NCBI GenBank assembly: GCA_964501335.1
Contig: CAZCTC010000106.1
Coordinates: 1-21,298, forward strand
Length of the DNA stretch: 21,298 nt
Direction: 5' to 3'
Source of the DNA: CAZCTC01 sp964501335
GTDB lineage: Bacteria > Chloroflexota > Anaerolineae > B4-G1 > SLSP01
Of this stretch, positions 15,326 through 21,243 are shown piece after piece. Each line of letters opens with the position of its first letter. Position 1 is the stretch's first letter. The translations under genes and the position numbers were made by a program. The notes under the pieces were generated by a model, which did no database searches, was not told where the DNA came from, and saw only the letters and a list, made by a program, of their open reading frames with translations.

Positions 15326-15495
15326 GCAGTACCGCAAAAGTAACTCAGAGGCAAACCGAAAGAAATACACCGCGGATCGAAGATGTTGTAAACAGGCGCA
15401 GAGATCGCTGAGAGAGGCAAAAGAGGCTTTGTTAGTTTTTTCTCTGCGGCCTCTGCGTCTCGGCGGTGAAATCTGAGTGAATTATGCGGTATAGC
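15326..15495. mobile_element. MITE-like element with terminal inverted repeats and 8-bp target duplication
   Basis: The ends GCAGTACCGCAAAAGTAACT and (reverse complement) GCTATACCGCATAATTCACT match at 19 of the first 24 positions. The flanks are GTTTTAAG at 15318-15325 and 15496-15503, a perfect direct repeat. Inside is a long imperfect palindrome of GCAGAG/CTCTGC blocks. There is no reading frame. The right half recurs at 19430-19488, and inner segments recur at 17255-17300 and at the window end. It lies exactly between two convergent genes. Confidence 0.7.
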
Positions 15496-15498
15496 GTT

Positions 15499-16527
15499 TT
15501 AAGGCTTATTGGGGGGCGTGATACTGTATACCTTTAGCTGGACCTGTTTTCCCCGGGGTTGAAATTCACCTTCATCGGTGAGTTGATAGCCTGGGGGAAT
15601 TTTCAATGACTGGATGACCGTTTCCGAAATCAGGAGTCTCTGTCCCCGTTCCCGACAATGGCTTACAATTCGTGAAGTTGTGTTCAGTACATCTCCGAGG
15701 AAGGCGATCTCTTGTTTCACATCCCCCAATTCTCCGGCGATGACCGGTCCTCCGTGAATTCCGGCCCGGAATCGCGGGACAGTGCCGAAGGCGGCTCGAT
15801 AGCGTTCCTGTTCGCGGGCCATTTTTTCTTCGATCAAAAAGAAGCAGCGCAGGCAGTTGCTTTTTTCCAGGCCTTTTTGGCGGGGCCAGGAGACGATGAT
15901 TTCATCTCCTACATATTTATAGATATCGCCCCCGGTTTCAACGATGGCTTCGGTGATATCGTTGTAGAAACGATTGAGCAGTTGATGAAAGGCGCGGTTG
16001 CCCAGCCGCTCGGCGAGTTCGGTTGAAGATTCCAGGTCAAGGAACATGAAGATCCGTTCTTCCTCGACCGGCTGGTGATAGCGGCCGGTCACGAAATTCC
16101 ACAGTTCATGTCGGCCTACCAGGCGGGTAATCTGGAAAAGGAAACTCAAGCCCATGAACATCAGAACGGCAAAGCCAATCGATTCCTGGAAGTTTTGACT
16201 GAAGAACTCCTGCAACTCTCCATAGCCCAGGTATTGACCGATGATGCGCCCTCCCAGGAACAGCGTGGCGTAGATGATGGTTTCCAGCAGGGTCATGACG
16301 GTGAAATTGAACCGCTGCCGGAAGGCGGTGAGGTAATTGCGGATGACGATCAGATAGAGGCTTAACAGCAGGCTGATGGTGAAACCGTCGATGCAGCCTT
16401 GAATAAAGGATTCCAGATTGTGGTCTGATGTGAGATAGCTGAAGACGCCTGCCATGAGGGTGGAGAAAACGACGATCATGCCGAGGGTTTGGCGATAGCG
16501 GTGCAGGCGTTGTAAAAAGGACATCAT
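15499..16527 (-). CDS. Membrane-anchored class III adenylate/guanylate cyclase
   Basis: 342-residue signalling enzyme making cAMP or cGMP from a nucleoside triphosphate. About four hydrophobic helices occupy residues 10-135. The cyclase domain follows, with metal-binding D164 (FMFLDLESST) and D208 (KYVGDEIIV), then RAGIHGGPVIAGELG and FLGDVLNTTSRI (conserved Asn and Arg). Catalytic residues appear intact, so it should be active. Base specificity cannot be fixed by eye, though class III bacterial enzymes usually make cAMP. ATG 16527 is chosen. A TTG at 16572 overlapping the upstream stop codon (TTGA) is the alternative; it would add 15 residues encoded across a small hairpin (16550-16566). Probably co-transcribed with the upstream membrane protein. 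Its stop codon lies in the target duplication of the neighbouring element. Confidence 0.85.
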   Translation of the reverse strand: MMSFLQRLHRYRQTLGMIVVFSTLMAGVFSYLTSDHNLESFIQGCIDGFTISLLLSLYLIVIRNYLTAFRQRFNFTVMTLLETIIYATLFLGGRIIGQYLGYGELQEFFSQNFQESIGFAVLMFMGLSFLFQITRLVGRHELWNFVTGRYHQPVEEERIFMFLDLESSTELAERLGNRAFHQLLNRFYNDITEAIVETGGDIYKYVGDEIIVSWPRQKGLEKSNCLRCFFLIEEKMAREQERYRAAFGTVPRFRAGIHGGPVIAGELGDVKQEIAFLGDVLNTTSRIVSHCRERGQRLLISETVIQSLKIPPGYQLTDEGEFQPRGKQVQLKVYSITPPNKP

Positions 16528-16568
16528 CGGGTTCCAGGGTTTAAGGTTGATCGGGTTGAACCCGATTT

Positions 16569-17177
16569 TCAATGGTTGTGATGGTCATGGGAGAGGGTCT
16601 TTCTTAAAAATTTTATCCACAACCAGCTGAATCCGCCGACCATAACGACCATGTGGAAGATTATCAGGGCTCCTTTGATGACCGTGAAGGTGGTGGCCAG
16701 GAGGGCCAATCCGTCCAGGCGTTGTGGGTAGTTGAGCAAAATGATGAAGAGGCAGACGTTTTCCGCCCAATCCATCAATCCGGCGAACAGGCCGAGCAAG
16801 GCGAGGTTTTGCAGCCCGGGGCGGGTGGGGAAAAGTTTGCGGGCCAGATAGGTCACGCCGGTGGCGTAGAGGCAGGCATAGAAGAACGGGAAGAAGATAT
16901 CCTGCGGCATGATGGTGTGGCGATAGAAGGCCCGGCCGGCTTCACCCTGGGCGTCCAGGATGTCGTAGAGACGTTCGGGGGAGTAACCGGTCATTTCCAT
17001 ATCGGGGATGCTGGTTCCGCCGGTGATTTCGATCAGTTGGGACAGACCGTAAGGCTTGCCGTTGATGAACCAGTTGCTGACCATCAACAGGACGAGGAAC
17101 ATGGTGACGATTTTTCCGGTGGAGATTTTTTGCAGTAAAGTCAGGACGGGCTGCAGAATGGGAATTTTAGTTTTCAT
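16569..17177 (-). CDS. Integral membrane protein, four predicted TM helices, function unknown
   Basis: 202-residue hydrophobic protein with helices near 18-33 (IVTMFLVLLMVSNWF), 95-112 (FFPFFYACLYATGV), 122-155 (LALLGLFAGLMDWAENVCLFIILL) and 168-190 (GALIIFHMVVMVGGFSWLWI). The conserved-looking stretch DMEMTGYSPERLYDIL...YRHTIMPQD lies between helix 1 and 2. The tail is HDHHNH, a possible metal-binding end. I do not recognise the family. ATG 17177 is preferred because the upstream extension lacks support and overlaps the promoter. It is upstream of the cyclase gene in the same orientation with overlapping or near-touching ends, so the pair may act together. Confidence 0.72.
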   Translation of the reverse strand: MKTKIPILQPVLTLLQKISTGKIVTMFLVLLMVSNWFINGKPYGLSQLIEITGGTSIPDMEMTGYSPERLYDILDAQGEAGRAFYRHTIMPQDIFFPFFYACLYATGVTYLARKLFPTRPGLQNLALLGLFAGLMDWAENVCLFIILLNYPQRLDGLALLATTFTVIKGALIIFHMVVMVGGFSWLWIKFLRKTLSHDHHNH

Positions 17178-17215
17178 TGTTATCAGGCCTTTTTGAAACC
17201 GGTTAAAGTGAAGAT

Positions 17216-17224
17216 AGTATAACA
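17216..17224 (-). promoter_or_regulatory. Extended -10 promoter for the membrane protein/cyclase pair
   Basis: On the minus strand, TGTTATACT is an extended -10 motif 39 nt from the start codon. It is nearly identical to the TGTTATAGT in front of the PcfJ-like gene. No good -35 box is seen, as expected for extended -10 promoters. Confidence 0.4.
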
Positions 17225-17254
17225 CAAGAGGGGATTTTCAGGTGTGGGGAGAGA

Positions 17255-17346
17255 GATTTCAACGCAGAGGCGCAGAGATCACAGAGAAGAGGGGAGGAGT
17301 TTTCTGAAACGTAAAACGTGAAGCGTGAAATGTGAAACGTGGAGCG
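17255..17346 (+). repeat. Fragment of the GCAGAG dispersed repeat followed by six heptamers
   Basis: AACGCAGAGGCGCAGAGATC (from about 17261) matches the interior of the 15326-15495 element. Six 7-bp units of consensus TGAAACG run from 17305 to 17346 (TGAAACG, TAAAACG, TGAAGCG, TGAAATG, TGAAACG, TGGAGCG). No gene is visible in 17178-17622 apart from repeats. Confidence 0.6.
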
Positions 17347-17351
17347 CGTTG

Positions 17352-17485
17352 CCGGGACGGTTCTGGAAAAGGCCTATATTTGGGTGCGCATCAGAATGCG
17401 CGCCCAAATATAAACAAAAAAATTCCCTCCCCCCGATCAAGCGCAGCGTATCTTACGGGGAAAGTGACAGGTGCGGGGGGATTTT
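17352..17485 (-). repeat. Modular element copy in minus orientation
   Basis: Reading the minus strand: CCCCCCGCACCTGTC (from 17480), CTTTCCCCGTAAG, GGGGGGAGGGAATTTTTTTG, the palindrome (17412-17375, 17-bp arms, stem GTGCGCAT, TCTG loop on this strand), then CCTTTTCCAGAACCG. The stem has one imperfect pair (T17385 with G17402), which is G-U if the plus strand is transcribed and A-C if the minus strand is. Confidence 0.8.
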
Positions 17486-17492
17486 TTCAAAG

Positions 17493-17589
17493 AGGTGCAA
17501 CGCACTATGATCTTGCAAGGATAGAGGAATTGTTCCAATGTGGAGTTGTTTGAATCGGAGGTTTTATGGATAGAAAGTGCGTCGCACCT
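17493..17589. repeat. 97-bp element bounded by AGGTGCAACGCACT inverted repeats
   Basis: AGGTGCAACGCACT (17493-17506) and AGTGCGTCGCACCT (17576-17589) are reverse complements except at one position. Each end is itself a near-palindrome around GTGCRACGCAC. No reading frame is present. It lies 33 nt upstream of the lipoprotein start, so it may belong to that gene's leader. Confidence 0.6.
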
Positions 17590-17622
17590 TAAGTGGGGCT
17601 ATTTTCAAGCCAGGAGAATGAG

Positions 17623-18537
17623 ATGGTTAAATCATTTTTCAGGATCGTCGGTTTGATGTTGTTGGGATTGTTGACGGGGTGCGGGAGTGGGGCGGTGATG
17701 TCTGCTTCCGGGATTGTTTTTGTGTCGGAGCGGGACGGCGAGGGCGATCTCTATCGGATGCAGGTCGATGGGACGGGTCTGCTTCGTTTGACGGACGATC
17801 CGGCGCTGGATACCGATCCGGCCTGGTCGGCCGACGGGACGCAGATTGCTTTCCGGTCGCGCCGTACTGGCAATTCCGATATCTATGTGATGGAGGCGAC
17901 GGGAGGACGATTGCGCAATCTGATCGACGATCCGGAAGATAGCTGGGACGATGAATTCGCGCCGTCGTGGGCTCCGGATGGACAGCGATTGGCTATTATT
18001 ACCGACCGGTTCAATTTGGGAGGCTGCTCGGCGCATCAGGTGGCGTTGTTGCCCTTGCAGGGAGGCCGGGAGTCCATTCAATTGCTCGATGCCCTATCCG
18101 GGAATCAACGGTCGGTGGCCTGGTCGCCCGACGGCCGGCGGATTGCTTTTAACTCGTTGTGTCAGACAGAAGAGAACAACGTATATCTTTGGGATCTGAA
18201 GACGCGGACCCTGACGCAGTTGACCGAAAAGGCGGGGATTAATCATCAGCCGGCCTGGTCTTACAGCGGGCGCTGGCTGGCCTTTGCTTCCAATCGGGGC
18301 GGCGATTTCGATATCTATCGATTGGAGATTGCGACGGGGGAGTTGGTCAATTTGACGAACCATCAGGGGGCAGACAGCCAACCGACCTGGTCGCCGGACG
18401 ATTCGCAGCTGGCTTTTGTCACGGATCGCGACGGCAATGAGGAGATCTATGTGATGGCGGTGGACGGCAGCACTCCTATCAATCTGACGCAGAATCCGGC
18501 GCGGGATTACGCTCCTGCCTGGTCGCCGGTAAAATAA
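17623..18537 (+). CDS. TolB/PD40-like beta-propeller lipoprotein
   Basis: 304-residue lipoprotein. The signal peptide ends in the lipobox LTGC (acylated Cys20). The rest is a six-bladed-type propeller built of PD40/TolB repeats: DPAWSADGTQIAF, APSWAPDGQRLAI, SVAWSPDGRRIAF, QPAWSYSGRWLAF, QPTWSPDDSQLAF, YAPAWSPVK, each paired with a (D/N)IY(V/R)(M/L) strand. Such proteins sit outside the membrane and bind partners or glycans; no enzyme motif is seen and TolB function is not claimed. AGGAGA at 17612-17617 and the signal peptide favour ATG 17623 over GTG 17593. No terminator follows; the next promoter starts 5 nt after the stop. Confidence 0.82.
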   Translation: MVKSFFRIVGLMLLGLLTGCGSGAVMSASGIVFVSERDGEGDLYRMQVDGTGLLRLTDDPALDTDPAWSADGTQIAFRSRRTGNSDIYVMEATGGRLRNLIDDPEDSWDDEFAPSWAPDGQRLAIITDRFNLGGCSAHQVALLPLQGGRESIQLLDALSGNQRSVAWSPDGRRIAFNSLCQTEENNVYLWDLKTRTLTQLTEKAGINHQPAWSYSGRWLAFASNRGGDFDIYRLEIATGELVNLTNHQGADSQPTWSPDDSQLAFVTDRDGNEEIYVMAVDGSTPINLTQNPARDYAPAWSPVK

Positions 18538-18542
18538 ATTGA

Positions 18543-18570
18543 TTGACATGTGAGGGTGTTTCTTTATAAT
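18543..18570 (+). promoter_or_regulatory. Full-consensus sigma-70 promoter
   Basis: TTGACA (18543-18548), a 16-nt spacer and TATAAT (18565-18570): both boxes are perfect. Transcription should start near 18577 and read the 18634 gene with a leader of about 57 nt. It implies strong constitutive expression. Confidence 0.85.
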
Positions 18571-18633
18571 GGTAAGAGCTCGGTTGGTGTGCCCCATTTT
18601 TATCCCTATAGTTAACTCAAGGAGGTTTCATCA

Positions 18634-19236
18634 ATGTCGAACGACAGCAAATCATCGCCGAACGGTATTATGAAAGTGCTCGGTTCTGATATCATGCTGG
18701 GCATTCTCGTTGCGTTGTTGGGGCTTTTTACGGCTCTGGCGGCTTATCAGGGGGCTTTGGCCGATTCGGGCGAGGGGGATGCCAATGTAGAGGGGCAGAA
18801 GCTGCTGTCGATGTCGAACACCAGCTATCTGGAAACCACGCAGAATGTGGTTTACGACTATATGATGTACGACGGCTATTACTTCGCCAAGGATGAGGAT
18901 GCGGAATCCTACTATAAGGGCAGTTTTTCGGAAGAGTTGCAGGCCAATATGGATCGGGGGACCGATCCGTTCGACGATGCTTATTATGATGCCATGTATG
19001 GTGGGGCTGCGGATGAGTTCGATCAGGCCATGGCCAAGTTCGATGATGCCCAAAAGGCCGGCGATAAGGCCGATCGCTATCAGTTAGTGGTGGTGGTGCT
19101 GGCCGTCGGGTTGGCTCTGGCGGCCTGGGCTTCGTTGAGCGATGCCGAAAATAAGTTGCGGCCGATCTTCTCACTCATTTCTGCGTTGACCACGATTTAC
19201 GGCCTTTACCTTTTTATTACGTTGTTCTTCTCGTAG
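18634..19236 (+). CDS. Three-TM membrane protein, function unknown (DUF4337-like layout)
   Basis: 200-residue protein with a TM helix at about 20-42 (MLGILVALLGLFTALAAYQG). An acidic, Tyr-rich external or internal region follows (about 45-145; many Asp, Glu and Tyr, with repeated YYD/FDDA motifs). Two C-terminal helices lie at about 148-170 and 178-199. The layout (helix, soluble helical insert, two helices) is like DUF4337 proteins, but I cannot confirm the family. AGGAGG sits about 8 nt before ATG 18634, and a perfect promoter and a true terminator bracket it, so it is a highly expressed single-gene unit. Confidence 0.78.
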   Translation: MSNDSKSSPNGIMKVLGSDIMLGILVALLGLFTALAAYQGALADSGEGDANVEGQKLLSMSNTSYLETTQNVVYDYMMYDGYYFAKDEDAESYYKGSFSEELQANMDRGTDPFDDAYYDAMYGGAADEFDQAMAKFDDAQKAGDKADRYQLVVVVLAVGLALAAWASLSDAENKLRPIFSLISALTTIYGLYLFITLFFS

Positions 19237-19246
19237 GTTGATAGAT

Positions 19247-19289
19247 TAAAAATTCGCGCGCACTTCAAAGAAGTGCGCGCGAATTTTTA
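19247..19289 (+). terminator. Intrinsic terminator, bidirectional
   Basis: Arms of 20 bp (19247-19266, 19270-19289) around AAA, stem core CGCGCGCACTTC. An A-run precedes and a T-run follows, the classical polarity, in contrast to the repeat-family palindromes. It lies 10 nt after the membrane-protein stop codon. Confidence 0.85.
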
Positions 19290-19315
19290 TTGGTTTGAGG
19301 GATGGGCGGGAGTTG

Positions 19316-19429
19316 TTGCGCCCCGCAACCGGTGCTTTCACGGTAAAAGGCGACGCGCAGGATGAGGAGAGAGAGTTTTTTGTCAATGTTTTCGCGGGCT
19401 TTCCGAAGCCCGCGAAAACATGTTTCTTT
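19316..19429 (+). repeat. Modular element copy with TCCG-loop palindrome
   Basis: The core GCCCCGCAACCGG starts at 19320 (one change in the box), then CTTTCACGGTAAAAGG, GACGCGCAGGATGAGGAGAGAGAG and a T-run. A palindrome with perfect 16-bp arms (19386-19401, 19406-19421) and stem CGCGGGCTT follows. The same stem recurs at 20146-20179. Its 3' side runs into a half copy of the other repeat. Confidence 0.8.
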
Positions 19430-19488
19430 CTCAGTGTCCTCGGTGCCTTGGCGGTGAAATCTGAGTGAATTATGTGGTACAGCGTTTT
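19430..19488 (+). repeat. Right-half copy of the 15326-15495 element
   Basis: GGCGGTGAAATCTGAGTGAA and the rest to AGCGTTTT (19450-19488) match 15462-15500 except for two bases. The left half and its inverted repeat are missing. Confidence 0.75.
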
Positions 19489-19550
19489 TTATATTTTCGT
19501 GGGCATTCGGATGCGTGCGAAAATAGGGCTTTTTTCTCCCGCTTTTCCGG
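19489..19550 (+). repeat. Short-form palindromic element with imperfect stem
   Basis: A palindrome of 15-bp arms (19492-19506, 19511-19525) around TCGG has two G-T pairs and one mismatch. It is followed by GGGCTTTTTTC and the suffix CTTTTCCGGATTAATCC. The TAA stop of the next minus-strand gene (19552-19554) lies within this suffix. Confidence 0.65.
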
Positions 19551-19551
19551 A

Positions 19552-20061
19552 TTAATCCCGTTGATAGCAGGCGTAGTAATCCACTTTATCCCCATAGAAA
19601 TGGTCCACGTCGGGGGCGGGCGTCATTCCCAGTTTTTTCAAGACGGCGGCGGAGGCGAGATTGGCCGGGACTACCGCTCCGTAGATGACCGGCAGGTGCC
19701 ACAGTTCAAAGCCGGCCTGGAGATAGCGGGTGGCGGCTTCATAGGCCAATCCCTGTCCCCACCAGGGTTGCAGCAGGCCGTAACGGATATCGACATGGGG
19801 CGTTCCGTTGCAATATTCCAGTCCGGCGTAGCCGATCGGTTCTCCGGTGGCCCGGAGATAGAGGACGCAGGTGCCGAAGTGATGGGTTTGCCAATGGCTC
19901 AGGCGTTGCTGCATATAGGCGTCGATTTCTTCTTCGGTGTAAGGGCGGCCGATCGGGATGTAGCGGGTGCGGTCCGGGTCGGTGTGGTAGAGGCGGAGAA
20001 AGTCCCGATGGCTTTCTTCGATCGGGTGGAAGGACAGGCGGGTGCTGGTAAAGATTTCCAT
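19552..20061 (-). CDS. GNAT-family acetyltransferase (RimJ/RimL-like)
   Basis: 169-residue acetyltransferase of the RimJ/RimL type that modifies protein N-termini or small amines with acetyl-CoA. Order of blocks: TSTRLSFHPIEESHRDFLRLY at the start, GEPIGYAGLEY, VDIRYGLLQPWWGQGLAYEA (acetyl-CoA loop with GQGLA), then VVPANLASAAVLKKLGM (the conserved Asn-x-x-S-x-x-V-L-x-K-L-G-M motif). ATG 20061, preceded by AGAGGA, is preferred over 20121. The stop codon is supplied by an adjoining repeat suffix, so the extreme C-terminus may have been altered by repeat insertion. Substrate unknown. Confidence 0.85.
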   Translation of the reverse strand: MEIFTSTRLSFHPIEESHRDFLRLYHTDPDRTRYIPIGRPYTEEEIDAYMQQRLSHWQTHHFGTCVLYLRATGEPIGYAGLEYCNGTPHVDIRYGLLQPWWGQGLAYEAATRYLQAGFELWHLPVIYGAVVPANLASAAVLKKLGMTPAPDVDHFYGDKVDYYACYQRD

Positions 20062-20127
20062 GATTTCCTCTTTGTGAATCGATTCGAAGGGTAGTTTTAC
20101 CTTAAAAAGGTCGGTTGGCAAGTGAAT

Positions 20128-20210
20128 TTAGAGAATTTTTATTTATGTTTTCGCGGGCTTTCCGAAGCCCGCGAAAACAGGGACTTTTTTCCCAGACTAA
20201 CCGCACCTGT
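20128..20210 (+). repeat. Short-form palindromic element (TCCG loop)
   Basis: GAGAA and a T-run are followed by a palindrome with perfect 15-bp arms (20146-20160, 20165-20179), stem CGCGGGCTT, then GGGACTTTTTTCCCAGAC. There is no GTCCCGCAA block upstream. Its suffix matches that of the 1220-1400 copy. It lies between two minus-strand genes. Confidence 0.78.
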
Positions 20211-20223
20211 TGATTAAAAGCGG

Positions 20224-21174
20224 CTATTTCTTGTAATTGTTATTCCACCAGGCAAAGGCCAGGAAGGCTGTCTGGGCAAAGCTGGCCAGCAATACGATCC
20301 AGAGGATTTCGGTAAATCCTCCGATGATCGTAAAGAGGATATCCGAGAAGTGTAAAACCGTCGGTACGACAAAGATCGGCAGGTCGTTGAAGTCGAAGCG
20401 GGCGGTCATTTTGCCGCGCCAGAAGATGACCAGCAGTGCGGTGGGAAGTGCAAAATGGAAGGCCAGCATGAACCATTCCACGGACAGGCCTTTGGAGAAG
20501 AGCGGTCCCAGCCACAGCAAGAAGCTGGAGAGCGGGCTGATCATCAGCAGCAGGGCTCCGAACATCGTTATGAAGGGATAGAGATAGCCGACCAGCGGTT
20601 TGTACCCCGATTTTCGATACCACCAGCGCCCGATCAGCAGACCGATCGTGCCGTAAAGCATGATCAACATCCAGCCTGGGAAGTTGAAGACCGGGATACG
20701 CAGGATATTGACATCGGTGGCGGGATTGATCAACCAGTTCCAGCGGCCGCTGGTGAGGGAGCCGACTGTGAAGACCTGTCGGATGGCCAGCGGATCGAGT
20801 GAGAAGTCTTGTAACATGCCGAAAAGGCCGATGATGGGCGGCCAGGCCCATTGGGGCACGGAGCTTTTTTCCAGGAACCAGAGGCCGGTGATGAGGACGA
20901 TCACTTCGATGATCGGGACTGAGGCCGGGACAAAGCCGATCATGACCAGGGAACGTCCGTAAGAATAGAGCCCCATGACGACGGCGGCATTTTCGTAGAT
21001 CGAAGCATAGAGGAAGATGAAGGCGAACATTTCCAGCATGACCACGGTGGGATGTTTTTCACGCCGGACGATAAAGGCCAGGACGAACATAAAAAGCAGC
21101 AGGGCGATGATATCCTGGATCAGCCAGGGGATGGGGAACGGTTCTACAAAGATGTAGTTGAGAATAGTATCCAT
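20224..21174 (-). CDS. Multi-pass membrane protein, CruF-like carotenoid biosynthesis family
   Basis: 316-residue protein with about eight hydrophobic helices. The blocks YENAAVVMGLYSY, IGFVPASVPIIEV, FSLDPLAIR, GRWNWL and VFNFPGWMLIM appear in the order seen in the CruF/carotenoid-biosynthesis membrane family (PF04240), where the enzyme hydrates carotenoid ends. The match is by remembered pattern only, and no other carotenoid gene is nearby, so the function is tentative. AGGAG lies just upstream of ATG 21174. Its promoter region holds a TATAAT, and a repeat left-flank sequence follows. Confidence 0.55.
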   Translation of the reverse strand: MDTILNYIFVEPFPIPWLIQDIIALLLFMFVLAFIVRREKHPTVVMLEMFAFIFLYASIYENAAVVMGLYSYGRSLVMIGFVPASVPIIEVIVLITGLWFLEKSSVPQWAWPPIIGLFGMLQDFSLDPLAIRQVFTVGSLTSGRWNWLINPATDVNILRIPVFNFPGWMLIMLYGTIGLLIGRWWYRKSGYKPLVGYLYPFITMFGALLLMISPLSSFLLWLGPLFSKGLSVEWFMLAFHFALPTALLVIFWRGKMTARFDFNDLPIFVVPTVLHFSDILFTIIGGFTEILWIVLLASFAQTAFLAFAWWNNNYKK

Positions 21175-21223
21175 AGGGTATGCTCCTTGATGTTAACGGA
21201 ACGATGCGTTGTTGATTAGATTT

Positions 21224-21229
21224 ATTATA
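21224..21229 (-). promoter_or_regulatory. Candidate -10 box for the CruF-like gene
   Basis: A perfect TATAAT on the minus strand 50 nt from the start codon. The -35 position falls in the repeat left flank and is poor. Confidence 0.4.
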
Positions 21230-21243
21230 AGGGCATTGCCGGG

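Noticed and set aside
1220..20210. CRISPR array
   Set aside because: Repeats are hundreds to thousands of bases apart, contain long variable palindromes and have no regular spacers; no cas genes.
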